Positions 8,713 through 16,165 of a stretch of DNA of 64,000 bases are shown here, piece by piece. The stretch lies in contig JAUXPH010000045.1 of assembly GCA_030683995.1 (NCBI GenBank), positions 105,859 through 169,858 of the forward strand. Reading direction: 5' to 3'. The stretch comes from Lutibacter sp. Lineage in GTDB: Bacteria; Bacteroidota; Bacteroidia; Flavobacteriales; Flavobacteriaceae. The number at the start of each line of letters is the position of its first letter. The first letter of the stretch is position 1. Position numbers and translations under genes: made by a program. The notes beneath the pieces are model-generated. The model was not told the DNA's origin, did not search any database, and saw nothing but the letters and a program-made list of their open reading frames with translations.

Positions 8713-9300
8713 TTAGAGGTCTTCAAACAACAGCAAATATAGGTTTTTTGAATTTGTGTTGCCATAACTCATAAAATCTTCTTCAATGGCATCTATATTA
8801 AAATTGTTTACTGCGCTAATATTGCTTGGAATATTTCCTTGATAGCGTGATTTAATTCCCGTTAAACTTTCTCCTTTTGTATTTACCAGTTGACTTGTGG
8901 TACCATAAACGATAAAGTTTTCGGATAATTCTGCAATTTTATGTTCTTTAATCTGGTTTGAGGAAAATAAAATACTCCCATTTTCAGCAATGAGATGCTC
9001 ACAGCTCAAGAAAAAAGGCATTGTTTTATTTAATTCCTCTGTGGTTTCAACTTTAATTGCTTTTACAAGTTTCAATAAATCATAATCGTTGCAACTTATG
9101 GTTGTCCATAAATTCTCCTGAATTATTTTGGATAAATTCAATGTGACTTCCTGTAAAGTGGTGCAATACAAAAACTTGCCTTTGTTTTTGATGAAATTTT
9201 TAACGAAAATCTGATCAATTGGCAAGTCCTGAAACTCTAAATCTTCGTCTAGAGTTTCTTTTTGTTTAGGGGAATTAAATAACTTTTTGAAAAAATCCAT
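8713..9300 (-). CDS. LUD-domain protein (LutC-like)
   Basis: 195 residues, cytosolic, no signal peptide. The body resembles LUD/LutC proteins: an early Rossmann-like strand 'KGKFLYCTTLQE', a central 'FFLSCEHLIAENGSILFSS' segment and a late 'YLLLFEDL' terminus. LutC belongs to lactate-utilisation complexes, but no lutA or lutB partner is near. Position between ftsH and cdsA suggests a different role or simple co-transcription. The reaction is unknown. Confidence 0.75.
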   Translation of the reverse strand: MDFFKKLFNSPKQKETLDEDLEFQDLPIDQIFVKNFIKNKGKFLYCTTLQEVTLNLSKIIQENLWTTISCNDYDLLKLVKAIKVETTEELNKTMPFFLSCEHLIAENGSILFSSNQIKEHKIAELSENFIVYGTTSQLVNTKGESLTGIKSRYQGNIPSNISAVNNFNIDAIEEDFMSYGNTNSKNLYLLLFEDL

Positions 9301-9319
9301 TATTTATATTGAATAACTT

Positions 9320-9327
9320 CAAAAATA
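9320..9327 (-). promoter_or_regulatory. Putative -7 box for LUD-cdsA-psd-ACBP
   Basis: On the minus strand this reads TATTTTTG, matching TAnnTTTG, 20 bases before the LUD start in the gap after ftsH. It could add an internal promoter to the longer rsfS-ftsH transcript. The match is short in AT-rich DNA. Confidence 0.35.
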
Positions 9328-9343
9328 TAAAAAAGTTGGCAAT

Positions 9344-11341
9344 TTACTCTTGTGTTTCTACTGAATTTTCAATATTTGTTTCATCTATGGTTTCTTCGTC
9401 CACTTCTTCAACAATCAATTGCGCATACTCATTTTCAAAAGCTCTTTTTCCAAAAATAATTTCCAAATCCGTTTTGAAGATCACTTCTTTTTCCAATAAT
9501 TTTTCTGCCAAAGTAATTAGCTTATCTTTATTCTCGCTCAAAATTTGAATGGCTCTTTGGTACTGTTCTTCAATGATGTTTGAAATTTCTTTATCTATAA
9601 TTTGAGCAGTATTCTCACTGTATGGTTTTGTAAAATTGTAATCGGATTGCCCAGAAGAATCGTAATAAGTCAAGTTTCCAATTTTATCATTTAAACCATA
9701 TATGGTTACCATAGCCCTTGCTTGTCTGGTCACTTTTTCAAGATCATTTAAGGCGCCTGTTGATATTTTGTCGAACATCAATTTTTCTGCAGCTCTTCCG
9801 GCAAGTGTTGCACACATTTCATCCAACATTTGTTCCGATTGCACAATTTGGCGTTCTTCCGGCAAATACCAGGCTGCGCCCAACGATTGTCCCCTTGGCA
9901 CAATAGTTACTTTTACCAATGGTGCTGCGTGTTCCAGCATCCAGCTGGCAGTTGCGTGGCCAGCCTCGTGGAAAGCGATTGTTTTCTTTTCTCTTGGCGA
10001 AATCAATTTATTTTTTTTCTCCAAACCGCCCACAATTCTGTCAACTGCATCCAGAAAATCTTGATGATGCACCGCTTTTTTACTTTTTCTTGCGGCTATT
10101 AAAGCAGCTTCATTGCATAAATTTGCAATATCGGCTCCTGAAAACCCAGGGGTTTGTTGTGATAAAAATTTAATATCCACATCTTTATGAAGCTTCAATG
10201 GCTTTATATGAACTTTAAAGATCGCTTCGCGTTCATTTAAATTTGGCAAGTCCACATAAATTTGGCGGTCAAATCGTCCAGCTCTCAATAATGCTTTGTC
10301 TAATACATCAGCACGGTTTGTTGCAGCAATTACAATAACGTTGGTATCGGTTCCAAAACCGTCCATCTCTGTCAGTAATTGATTTAATGTGTTTTCTCTT
10401 TCATCATTTCCTCCCGTAACATTATTTTTTCCACGAGATCTTCCAACGGCATCTATTTCATCAATAAATATGATTGATGGTGCTTTTTGTTGCGCTTGTT
10501 TAAACAAATCTCTCACACGTGAAGCACCAACGCCAACAAACATTTCAACGAAATCAGATCCTGAAAGTGAGAAAAACGGAACGCCTGCCTCACCAGCAAC
10601 AGCTTTTGCCAATAATGTTTTACCTGTTCCAGGAGGGCCTACCAATAAGGCTCCTTTAGGTATTTTTCCACCTAGGGAAGTATATTTGTCCGGACTTTTT
10701 AAGAAGTCCACAATTTCTTGAATTTCCTCTTTTGCGCCTTCTAAACCGGCGACATCTTTAAATGAAGTTTTTACTTTTTGGTCTTGGTCAAATAATTTCG
10801 CTTTGGATTTCCCGATGCTGAATATTTGTCCGCCACCACCACCAGCGCCTCCGCCCGACATTCTTCTCATAAAATATATCCACAAACCAATTAAAAAGAT
10901 AAAAGGCAAGTACATCAATATTTGTTCAAAAAAATTGGTTCGTTCTTCATTTTTAACATCAAAATCCAACTGCTTCTCTACTCTTGCTGTCTGCAATTCA
11001 TTCTCAAAATTTTGCAAATCACCAAAGGAATAAGAATACATTGGCGAATCGCCAGCGTACATGGAAGTTTTATTTTTCTTGTGTTTTTCCTTGTCTTGCG
11101 CTTCTTTTTTAATATAAATATTGGCGATATTTTTATTTAGAATTTCTATTCTAGAAATATCATTATCAACTAAAATTGTTTTAAATTCATTCTGACTCAA
11201 ATTTTTGGAAGATAAATCTCCTGCACTAAAAAATTGATACAAAAGAAATAGAACGAAAATACCTCCATAAATCCAATAAAAATTAAATTTTGGTGGTTTA
11301 ATGCCTTTATTATTCGGCGTATTTTTAGTATTTTGAGTCAT
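9344..11341 (-). CDS. ftsH: ATP-dependent zinc metalloprotease FtsH
   Basis: 665-residue membrane-anchored AAA+ protease. There are two N-terminal membrane segments (about residues 24-42 and 138-160) flanking a periplasmic region, then a Gly-rich linker. The AAA domain has Walker A 'GPPGTGKT', Walker B 'IIFIDEID' and the arginine-finger region 'RAGRFDRQ'. The zinc site is 'HEAGH'. The C-terminus ends in an acidic Glu/Thr tail. It degrades damaged or regulatory membrane and cytosolic proteins. It follows rsfS by 25 bases and precedes lipid-synthesis genes, a synteny common in flavobacteria and reminiscent of FtsH control of lipid balance elsewhere. Confidence 0.97.
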   Translation of the reverse strand: MTQNTKNTPNNKGIKPPKFNFYWIYGGIFVLFLLYQFFSAGDLSSKNLSQNEFKTILVDNDISRIEILNKNIANIYIKKEAQDKEKHKKNKTSMYAGDSPMYSYSFGDLQNFENELQTARVEKQLDFDVKNEERTNFFEQILMYLPFIFLIGLWIYFMRRMSGGGAGGGGGQIFSIGKSKAKLFDQDQKVKTSFKDVAGLEGAKEEIQEIVDFLKSPDKYTSLGGKIPKGALLVGPPGTGKTLLAKAVAGEAGVPFFSLSGSDFVEMFVGVGASRVRDLFKQAQQKAPSIIFIDEIDAVGRSRGKNNVTGGNDERENTLNQLLTEMDGFGTDTNVIVIAATNRADVLDKALLRAGRFDRQIYVDLPNLNEREAIFKVHIKPLKLHKDVDIKFLSQQTPGFSGADIANLCNEAALIAARKSKKAVHHQDFLDAVDRIVGGLEKKNKLISPREKKTIAFHEAGHATASWMLEHAAPLVKVTIVPRGQSLGAAWYLPEERQIVQSEQMLDEMCATLAGRAAEKLMFDKISTGALNDLEKVTRQARAMVTIYGLNDKIGNLTYYDSSGQSDYNFTKPYSENTAQIIDKEISNIIEEQYQRAIQILSENKDKLITLAEKLLEKEVIFKTDLEIIFGKRAFENEYAQLIVEEVDEETIDETNIENSVETQE

Positions 11342-11366
11342 TATTTTTTTTAATTATTTGTATAAT

Positions 11367-11738
11367 TTAATTTGTCACAGCAATTTTAGTGATTTTTGCA
11401 TCACCCCACAACCTTTCAATATCGTAATATTCGCGAATATGTTTTTGAAATACGTGCACAACAATGTCAACATAATCCAACAAAATCCATTCTGCAATAC
11501 CCTCACCTTCAACGTGCCAAGGTTTTTCTTTTGTTGTTTTGCTCACTTGTTTTTGAATAATGCCGGAAATGGCATTTACGTGGGTGTTTGAAGTTCCTGT
11601 GCAGGTAATAAAATAATCACAAACTGTATTCTCAATTTCCCTCAAATCTAAAATTTGAACATTTACACCTTTAACATCATCTATCGCTTTTAAAATTGCT
11701 ACAATAAGGTCGTCTGCGTTATTATTTTTTTTTGCCAT
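11367..11738 (-). CDS. rsfS: Ribosomal silencing factor RsfS
   Basis: 123 residues from the ATG at 11738, directly behind a promoter-like box. The longer open frame up to 11849 would run through that promoter and is rejected. The RsfS/Iojap core is clear: 'DLREIENTVCDYFITCTGTS', 'KPWHVEGEGIAEW' and 'DYVDIVVHVF'. RsfS binds L14 on the 50S subunit and blocks subunit joining when nutrients are low. It is the first gene of the ftsH-lipid run and is divergent from birA. Confidence 0.95.
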   Translation of the reverse strand: MAKKNNNADDLIVAILKAIDDVKGVNVQILDLREIENTVCDYFITCTGTSNTHVNAISGIIQKQVSKTTKEKPWHVEGEGIAEWILLDYVDIVVHVFQKHIREYYDIERLWGDAKITKIAVTN

Positions 11739-11759
11739 TAATTTTTTTTTAGTTTTGTG

Positions 11760-11767
11760 CAAAGTTA
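11760..11767 (-). promoter_or_regulatory. Putative -7 box for rsfS-ftsH
   Basis: The minus strand reads TAACTTTG, a TAnnTTTG match 21 bases upstream of the rsfS ATG. It forms a divergent pair with the birA box at 11798-11805, which has the same sequence on the other strand. Confidence 0.55.
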
Positions 11768-11797
11768 TTATTTTTTTACAACATAATGTGCTTAAAG

Positions 11798-11805
11798 TAA
11801 CTTTG
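11798..11805 (+). promoter_or_regulatory. Putative -7 box (TAACTTTG) for birA
   Basis: TAnnTTTG match 18 bases before the birA ATG, implying a short leader. The rsfS box on the opposite strand is identical, so AAAGTAACTTTG-like dyad symmetry spans the small divergent region. Confidence 0.55.
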
Positions 11806-11823
11806 CTAAAATAATCTATACAA

Positions 11824-12561
11824 ATGAATATTATCAAACTTAATGCCATTGAATCTACAAATTTATACTTGAAGAAGCTGGCTGTTGAAAAAGAGTTAGA
11901 AAGTTATACGGTTGTATGTGCGAATTATCAATCGGCCGGCAGAGGGCAAATGGACGCAAACTGGCATTCTGAAATTGGTAAAAACCTAATATTCAGTTTA
12001 TTAATTAAATTTGATGCGTTTGAAATTGAGCGTCAGTTTTATTTAAGTATGGCAGTTTCTTTAGGGTTATTGGTCGCTATTCGCAATCATATTTCCACCC
12101 AAATATTTGTTAAATGGCCAAACGACATTTTGGCAGATAAAGAAAAACTTGCTGGAATTTTAATTGAAAATATAGTGAGCGGGAATGCCATTAAGCAAAC
12201 TGTGATTGGGATTGGCCTTAATGTGAACCAGGAACAATTTCCTTCAACTATTGGGAAAGTCACCTCCTTAAAAAAAATTACAGGAAATTCTTTTGATACA
12301 GAACCTTTGTTGGAATCTATTGTGATTTCAATTCAAAAATTTGTTGGTTATATTGAACGCAATGAGTTTCAAATATTAAAAGATTTATATTTAAAATCGC
12401 TTTATAAATTTGAAAATCCAGCAATGTTTGAAGATGATAAAGGCTTAATTTTTTTAGGGAAAATTGTGGATGTTTGTGAAGACGGCAAATTGGAGGTCGC
12501 ATTAGAAGACGAAAAAACCCGCAAATTTAATTTGAAAGAAATTAAATTTGCGGGTCGTTAA
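11824..12561 (+). CDS. birA: Biotin--[acetyl-CoA-carboxylase] ligase
   Basis: 245 residues, class I type without an N-terminal DNA-binding domain, so ligase only. It forms biotinyl-AMP and attaches biotin to carboxylase carrier protein. Motifs are 'STNLYLKKL' near the start, 'SAGRGQMDANW' (the biotin/ATP loop, here GRGQMD rather than the common GRGRxGR) and 'KWPNDIL'. A C-terminal SH3-like segment is present. It is convergent with the SRPBCC gene, with only 14 bases between them. Confidence 0.92.
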   Translation: MNIIKLNAIESTNLYLKKLAVEKELESYTVVCANYQSAGRGQMDANWHSEIGKNLIFSLLIKFDAFEIERQFYLSMAVSLGLLVAIRNHISTQIFVKWPNDILADKEKLAGILIENIVSGNAIKQTVIGIGLNVNQEQFPSTIGKVTSLKKITGNSFDTEPLLESIVISIQKFVGYIERNEFQILKDLYLKSLYKFENPAMFEDDKGLIFLGKIVDVCEDGKLEVALEDEKTRKFNLKEIKFAGR

Positions 12562-12575
12562 TTCAAATTGCGTTA

Positions 12576-12965
12576 TTATAACTTTGCTGAATTTTCAGAC
12601 AAAGTGTCAATAAATTTTTGAAGCGGACCTTTTACCATCATCGCCATCATCGGATTAAAATCTCCTTCAAACAATAATTGCAGTTCACAGCTATTTTCAG
12701 AAATTGGTTGTGTCACTGTGGTTAAAGAAAAATTTAATTTGCTGCTTGCGGCACTCAGTACAACTTTGTCGAACTCGTTTTTTTCCTTAATAACAAGCCT
12801 TATTTCGGGCATTCCTTTCAAACTGAAAAGAAAAGAGTCTCCGTCAACTTCAAATTTGTCAATAGTTGAAGGCATTAATTTATCAAAATTTTGCAGGTTG
12901 GTCAAAAATTTAAAAAATTCTTTTTGAGATTTATTAACGATTGATTTTTTACTTTCTAAGTTCAT
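12576..12965 (-). CDS. SRPBCC-family protein
   Basis: 129 residues, no signal peptide. The fold is suggested by an N-terminal strand-helix ('SKKSIVNKSQKEFFKFLTNL'), an antiparallel middle and a long C-terminal helix rich in Met/Leu ('MMAMMVKGPLQKFIDTL'). SRPBCC (START-like) proteins bind small lipids or other hydrophobic ligands. The ligand is unknown. It is ten bases behind pyrE and likely in the same transcript, a pairing seen in related genomes. Confidence 0.75.
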   Translation of the reverse strand: MNLESKKSIVNKSQKEFFKFLTNLQNFDKLMPSTIDKFEVDGDSFLFSLKGMPEIRLVIKEKNEFDKVVLSAASSKLNFSLTTVTQPISENSCELQLLFEGDFNPMMAMMVKGPLQKFIDTLSENSAKL

Positions 12966-12975
12966 AATTTTTAAT

Positions 12976-13617
12976 TTATTGTTTCCATTCGCTCGGATTT
13001 TCTCTCCATTGTTTAAGTGTTGCCAGTTCTTTTTCGGTAATATAATTATTGTCGAGCGATTGCTCCAGCAAATAATCGTAATTGCTTAATGTGTGCAATT
13101 TAACATTGGCTTCTTTAAAATTTTCGTTGGCAATTTCAAATCCATACGAGAAAATGGCCACCATTCCTTTTACGTTTGCACCTTCTTCCTGCAACGCTTT
13201 AACCGCATTCAAGCTGCTTTTTCCGGTACTGATTAAATCTTCAATAACCACCACATTTTTATTTTTTTCCAAAAATCCTTCCACCTGATTTTTTCTGCCG
13301 TGGCTTTTAGGTTCTGGTCTAACATAAACAAAAGGAACATTTAATTGTTGTGCCACCAGCATTCCTATGGCAATAGCGCCGGTTGCAACACCTGCAATAA
13401 CATCGGGTTTCCCGTATTCCTGTTCTATAATTTTCGCAATATTTTCTTTGATGTAAGTCCGTATTTCAGGAAAAGAAAGCGTGGTTCTGTTGTCGCAATA
13501 TATTGGCGATTTCCATCCCGAAGCCCAAGTAAATGGGTCATTAGGCTGTAATTTAATCGCTTTTATCTGCAACAAAAGTGCAGCTGTTTTTTTTGCAGTA
13601 TCTTTGTTCAAAATCAT
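12976..13617 (-). CDS. pyrE: Orotate phosphoribosyltransferase
   Basis: 213 residues. It joins orotate and PRPP to give orotidine 5'-phosphate in pyrimidine synthesis. Visible are 'FTWASGWKSPIYCDNR' near residue 30, the central 'GVATGAIAIG' segment, and the PRPP loop 'VVIEDLISTGKSSLNAV', where the common TTG is STG. The start codon lies only seven bases from the divergent NUDIX gene start, so its promoter must overlap NUDIX coding sequence. Confidence 0.95.
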   Translation of the reverse strand: MILNKDTAKKTAALLLQIKAIKLQPNDPFTWASGWKSPIYCDNRTTLSFPEIRTYIKENIAKIIEQEYGKPDVIAGVATGAIAIGMLVAQQLNVPFVYVRPEPKSHGRKNQVEGFLEKNKNVVVIEDLISTGKSSLNAVKALQEEGANVKGMVAIFSYGFEIANENFKEANVKLHTLSNYDYLLEQSLDNNYITEKELATLKQWRENPSEWKQ

Positions 13618-13624
13618 ACCGCAA

Positions 13625-14206
13625 ATGTATAAAGTTTTTGTGAATGACTGTCCAATAATTTTGACAGATAATAAGAAAAATGCAATAAATCCTAACTTGG
13701 TTCATTTTGAAACTGTTAAGGCTGATGAAATTGTTGAGCAAATTTTTCAGCAAAAATTGACTCGCATTACTTTATTTTGTGAAAATCTGGAGGAAAGTTG
13801 GATTAAGTTTCAATCCAATTTCAAAAATCAAAAAGCGGCAGGAGGGAAGGTTTTAAACGCCAGTAATGAAGTGCTGTTTATTTACCGTTTTAACAAATGG
13901 GATTTGCCGAAGGGAAAATTAGACAACGGAGAATCTGTGTCAGAGTGCGCCCTTCGTGAGGTTGAAGAAGAATGCGGCATTAAAAATCTTCAAATTATAA
14001 AACCTTTGGAAACCACTTATCATATTTATAAAGAGAAAGGCAAAACCATTTTAAAAACGACTTATTGGTTTTTGATGCAGTCAGATTTTGATGGTGATTT
14101 AACACCTCAATTGGAAGAAGGCATTGAACAGGTTGTATTTAAAAATGAAGATGAAGTAGAAATTGCCCTCAAAAATACTTATGAAAATATTAAGTTATTG
14201 TTTTAA
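13625..14206 (+). CDS. NUDIX hydrolase
   Basis: 193 residues from the ATG at 13625; a longer frame reaching back into pyrE antisense sequence is rejected. The Nudix box is complete (G-x5-E-x7-REVEEECGI) near residues 97-119, giving a metal-dependent pyrophosphohydrolase of nucleoside-diphosphate-X compounds. The first ~65 residues form an extra N-terminal domain beginning 'MYKVFVNDCPIILTD', common in Bacteroidota homologues. Substrate is unknown. Divergence from pyrE with a seven-base gap hints at shared control. Confidence 0.88.
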   Translation: MYKVFVNDCPIILTDNKKNAINPNLVHFETVKADEIVEQIFQQKLTRITLFCENLEESWIKFQSNFKNQKAAGGKVLNASNEVLFIYRFNKWDLPKGKLDNGESVSECALREVEEECGIKNLQIIKPLETTYHIYKEKGKTILKTTYWFLMQSDFDGDLTPQLEEGIEQVVFKNEDEVEIALKNTYENIKLLF

Positions 14207-14229
14207 TAAGCCCACTAACCCACGAAGGA

Positions 14230-14363
14230 CAATGTCATTAAGTTAAGGAAATATTTGTCATTCCGACAAAGGAGGAATCGCAACAAATGAGCACGTATGA
14301 TGAGATTCCTCGTACCTCGGAAGGACAAAAATAATGCATAAATGTCTTAACTTAATGACATTG
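14230..14363. repeat. Palindromic intergenic element (134 bp)
   Basis: An 18-base perfect inverted repeat closes the element: 14230-14247 (CAATGTCATTAAGTTAAG) against 14346-14363. Inside, a shorter pair around GAGGAATC (14272-14279) and GATTCCTC (14303-14310) forms an inner stem. It carries no coding frame. Such structured repeats are common between flavobacterial genes. Confidence 0.7.
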
Positions 14364-14421
14364 CCCCGAAGGGGGAATTAATGCCGAAAAGCTGAAAATT
14401 TTTCATTATTCAAATCAAACT

Positions 14422-14440
14422 CCCTTTCCTTAGGAAAGGG
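14422..14440. repeat. Short palindrome CCCTTTCC-GGAAAGGG
   Basis: CCCTTTCCT-TAGGAAAGGG is a near-perfect 19-base palindrome in the gap after the NUDIX gene, about 40 bases beyond the 3' end of the MocA-like gene on the opposite strand. It may act as a hairpin or be a remnant of a dispersed repeat. Confidence 0.5.
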
Positions 14441-14480
14441 TTGGGGATAGGATTTTGGATATTAATCTTCATCTAAGGAT

Positions 14481-15116
14481 TTAATTTTCTTCTTCATTTA
14501 AATAAGAAATCCACGCTGCTTTGGTGTTTAAATTTTTTACTGATGAAGCATCACTTACTTTTATCATTGTAATTTCTTCCGGATTTAATTTTTTGATTTG
14601 CAGATCCAGACGCGAATTTTCTTCGGAAATATTTAATGAAACCAGATTTTTCCAAAAATTGACATCCATTTTTATGGGATGGCCGTTTTTGCCTTCAAAA
14701 TTTGGCATCACAATGTTGTTTTTTGCTATAATGATTTTGTTTAATTCTTCCGGATTTAAAAGAGGAACATCAATAGGCGCCAGAAGCACATCAACATCGT
14801 AATTTATATTTTTTAAGACTGTTTGAAGTGTTGAAAAAGAACCCAATTCAGGAGTCGGATTTACAATTGTTTTTATTTTTAATCGTTGATAATCGACAAA
14901 ATCAGTTATTGCATCTTTTAACCAGGGAATCGCATCAAAATAATGTTCATTGTTGTAACCCAAACCAATATAAACTGTTTTTATTTTTGCTGATGAAATG
15001 CGACTTAGTTGCTCTAAAATCCAAAAAGTGTGTTTGTATTTAAGCAAACCTTTTGCAACGCCCATTCTTTCCGACTTCCCGCCGGCCAGCAACACAAAAA
15101 CTGATTCATTTACCAT
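14481..15116 (-). CDS. MocA/MobA-like nucleotidyltransferase
   Basis: 211 residues. The N-terminus has the nucleotide-binding motif 'VLLAGGKSERMGVAKGLLKY', and 'LLAPIDVPLLNPEEL' supplies the metal-binding Asp region. Family members (MocA, MobA) attach CMP or GMP to molybdopterin. Placement beside XdhC and a molybdenum-hydroxylase subunit supports cofactor maturation (molybdopterin cytosine dinucleotide), an inference from context. It overlaps the xdhC-like gene by 11 bases and is the last gene of the cassette. Confidence 0.8.
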   Translation of the reverse strand: MVNESVFVLLAGGKSERMGVAKGLLKYKHTFWILEQLSRISSAKIKTVYIGLGYNNEHYFDAIPWLKDAITDFVDYQRLKIKTIVNPTPELGSFSTLQTVLKNINYDVDVLLAPIDVPLLNPEELNKIIIAKNNIVMPNFEGKNGHPIKMDVNFWKNLVSLNISEENSRLDLQIKKLNPEEITMIKVSDASSVKNLNTKAAWISYLNEEEN

Positions 15117-15867
15117 AGTATTCTTTCAACAATTCCGAAGCAATGCTGATGGCAATTTCCTTTGGCGTAAATCCTCCAATATCCAAGCCAATCGGACAAT
15201 GAACGGGAGAAATTCCGGGTTCGAAATTCAGTTCCTTTTTCAGTAAATTATTGAATTTGTTTTTTTTGGTTTTACTGCCGATAAGGCCAATATATTTTGT
15301 TTCTGAATGTAATGCCAAGGCAGTTATTTCAAAATCCAATTTGTGGTCGTGCGTCATAATGGCAACGTAACAATTTGATCCCCAGTTGATAAATTGCTTG
15401 TAAAAATTGAAATCAATATCAGTAAATGTAATAGATTTGTCGATTTCAATAGTGTTTTTCCAGTTTTCGCGGATATCTAACAAAGTAATGTTGAAGGGTG
15501 TATTTTTTAAAACGTTGCACAATTCAACACCAATATGTCCGGCGCCAAAAAGATACAATTCGGGAGATTGGTTCATAGGTTCAATAATTAATTCTACTTT
15601 ACCGCCGCAACATTGCTCAAATTCCGGACCTAAAGTATAAGACAGTGTTGTTATTTTATTTTCATTGATGGCAGAAACGGCTTCATCAATCACCTGAAAT
15701 TCCAATTTGCCGCCGCCAATGGTGCCAAAGATTTCTTTTTGTTTGGTGACAATCATTTTTGAAGCCACTTTACAAGGTGCCGATCCTAATATTTTTGTAA
15801 CCGTAACCAATGCCACAGGCTGCTTTTTTATTTTAAACTCTTGCAATAATTCGAGCCAATTATTCAT
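15106..15867 (-). CDS. XdhC-family molybdenum cofactor chaperone
   Basis: 253 residues. The N-terminal XdhC region has 'TKILGSAPCKVASKMIV' and 'GTIGGGKLEFQVIDEA', then a 'QCCGGKVEL' motif with two Cys. The C-terminal Rossmann domain shows 'LFGAGHIGVELC'. XdhC proteins bind the molybdenum cofactor, help its sulfuration and insert it into xanthine-dehydrogenase-type enzymes. The overlap with the MocA-like gene and the molybdo-subunit upstream on the same strand form one functional cassette. Confidence 0.9.
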   Translation of the reverse strand: MNNWLELLQEFKIKKQPVALVTVTKILGSAPCKVASKMIVTKQKEIFGTIGGGKLEFQVIDEAVSAINENKITTLSYTLGPEFEQCCGGKVELIIEPMNQSPELYLFGAGHIGVELCNVLKNTPFNITLLDIRENWKNTIEIDKSITFTDIDFNFYKQFINWGSNCYVAIMTHDHKLDFEITALALHSETKYIGLIGSKTKKNKFNNLLKKELNFEPGISPVHCPIGLDIGGFTPKEIAISIASELLKEYYGK

Positions 15868-16165
15868 GTATTTGTTTAACTGTTTAATCGTTTAATCGTT
15901 GAGTTGTTTCCCTTCGATTGTGTTAGGTGAAATTTGTTTAAGCGTGTTATTGTGTATAAACTATTTTTTACCCCGCCCTAAAGGGAGAAAATAGTTTCAT
16001 AAACTTTGATTTAAATATTTTTAATTTACAATTGATTCAATAGAAATTGTTTTCCTATATGCATCAACTTAAACTTTTTATTTGTTGAATCATTTAGCTT
16101 TTCCGCATAAATTCCCCTATTGTTGCCTGTGCTGAGCGGAGTCGAAGCAGGGGTTAGGGGGCTAG
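15868..16165. other. Gap with repeat fragments, no gene
   Basis: This 298-base gap holds tandem GTTTAATCGTTTAATC-like words near 15882-15900. At about 16130-16160 it has a copy of the dispersed word CTGAGCGGAGTCGAAG followed by a G-rich run. No supported frame or terminator was found. Confidence 0.6.

Noticed and set aside
9702..10173. Several + strand open frames of 62-120 codons opposite ftsH
   Set aside because: They are antisense to the conserved AAA and protease region of ftsH, overlap each other in different frames and encode no recognisable family.
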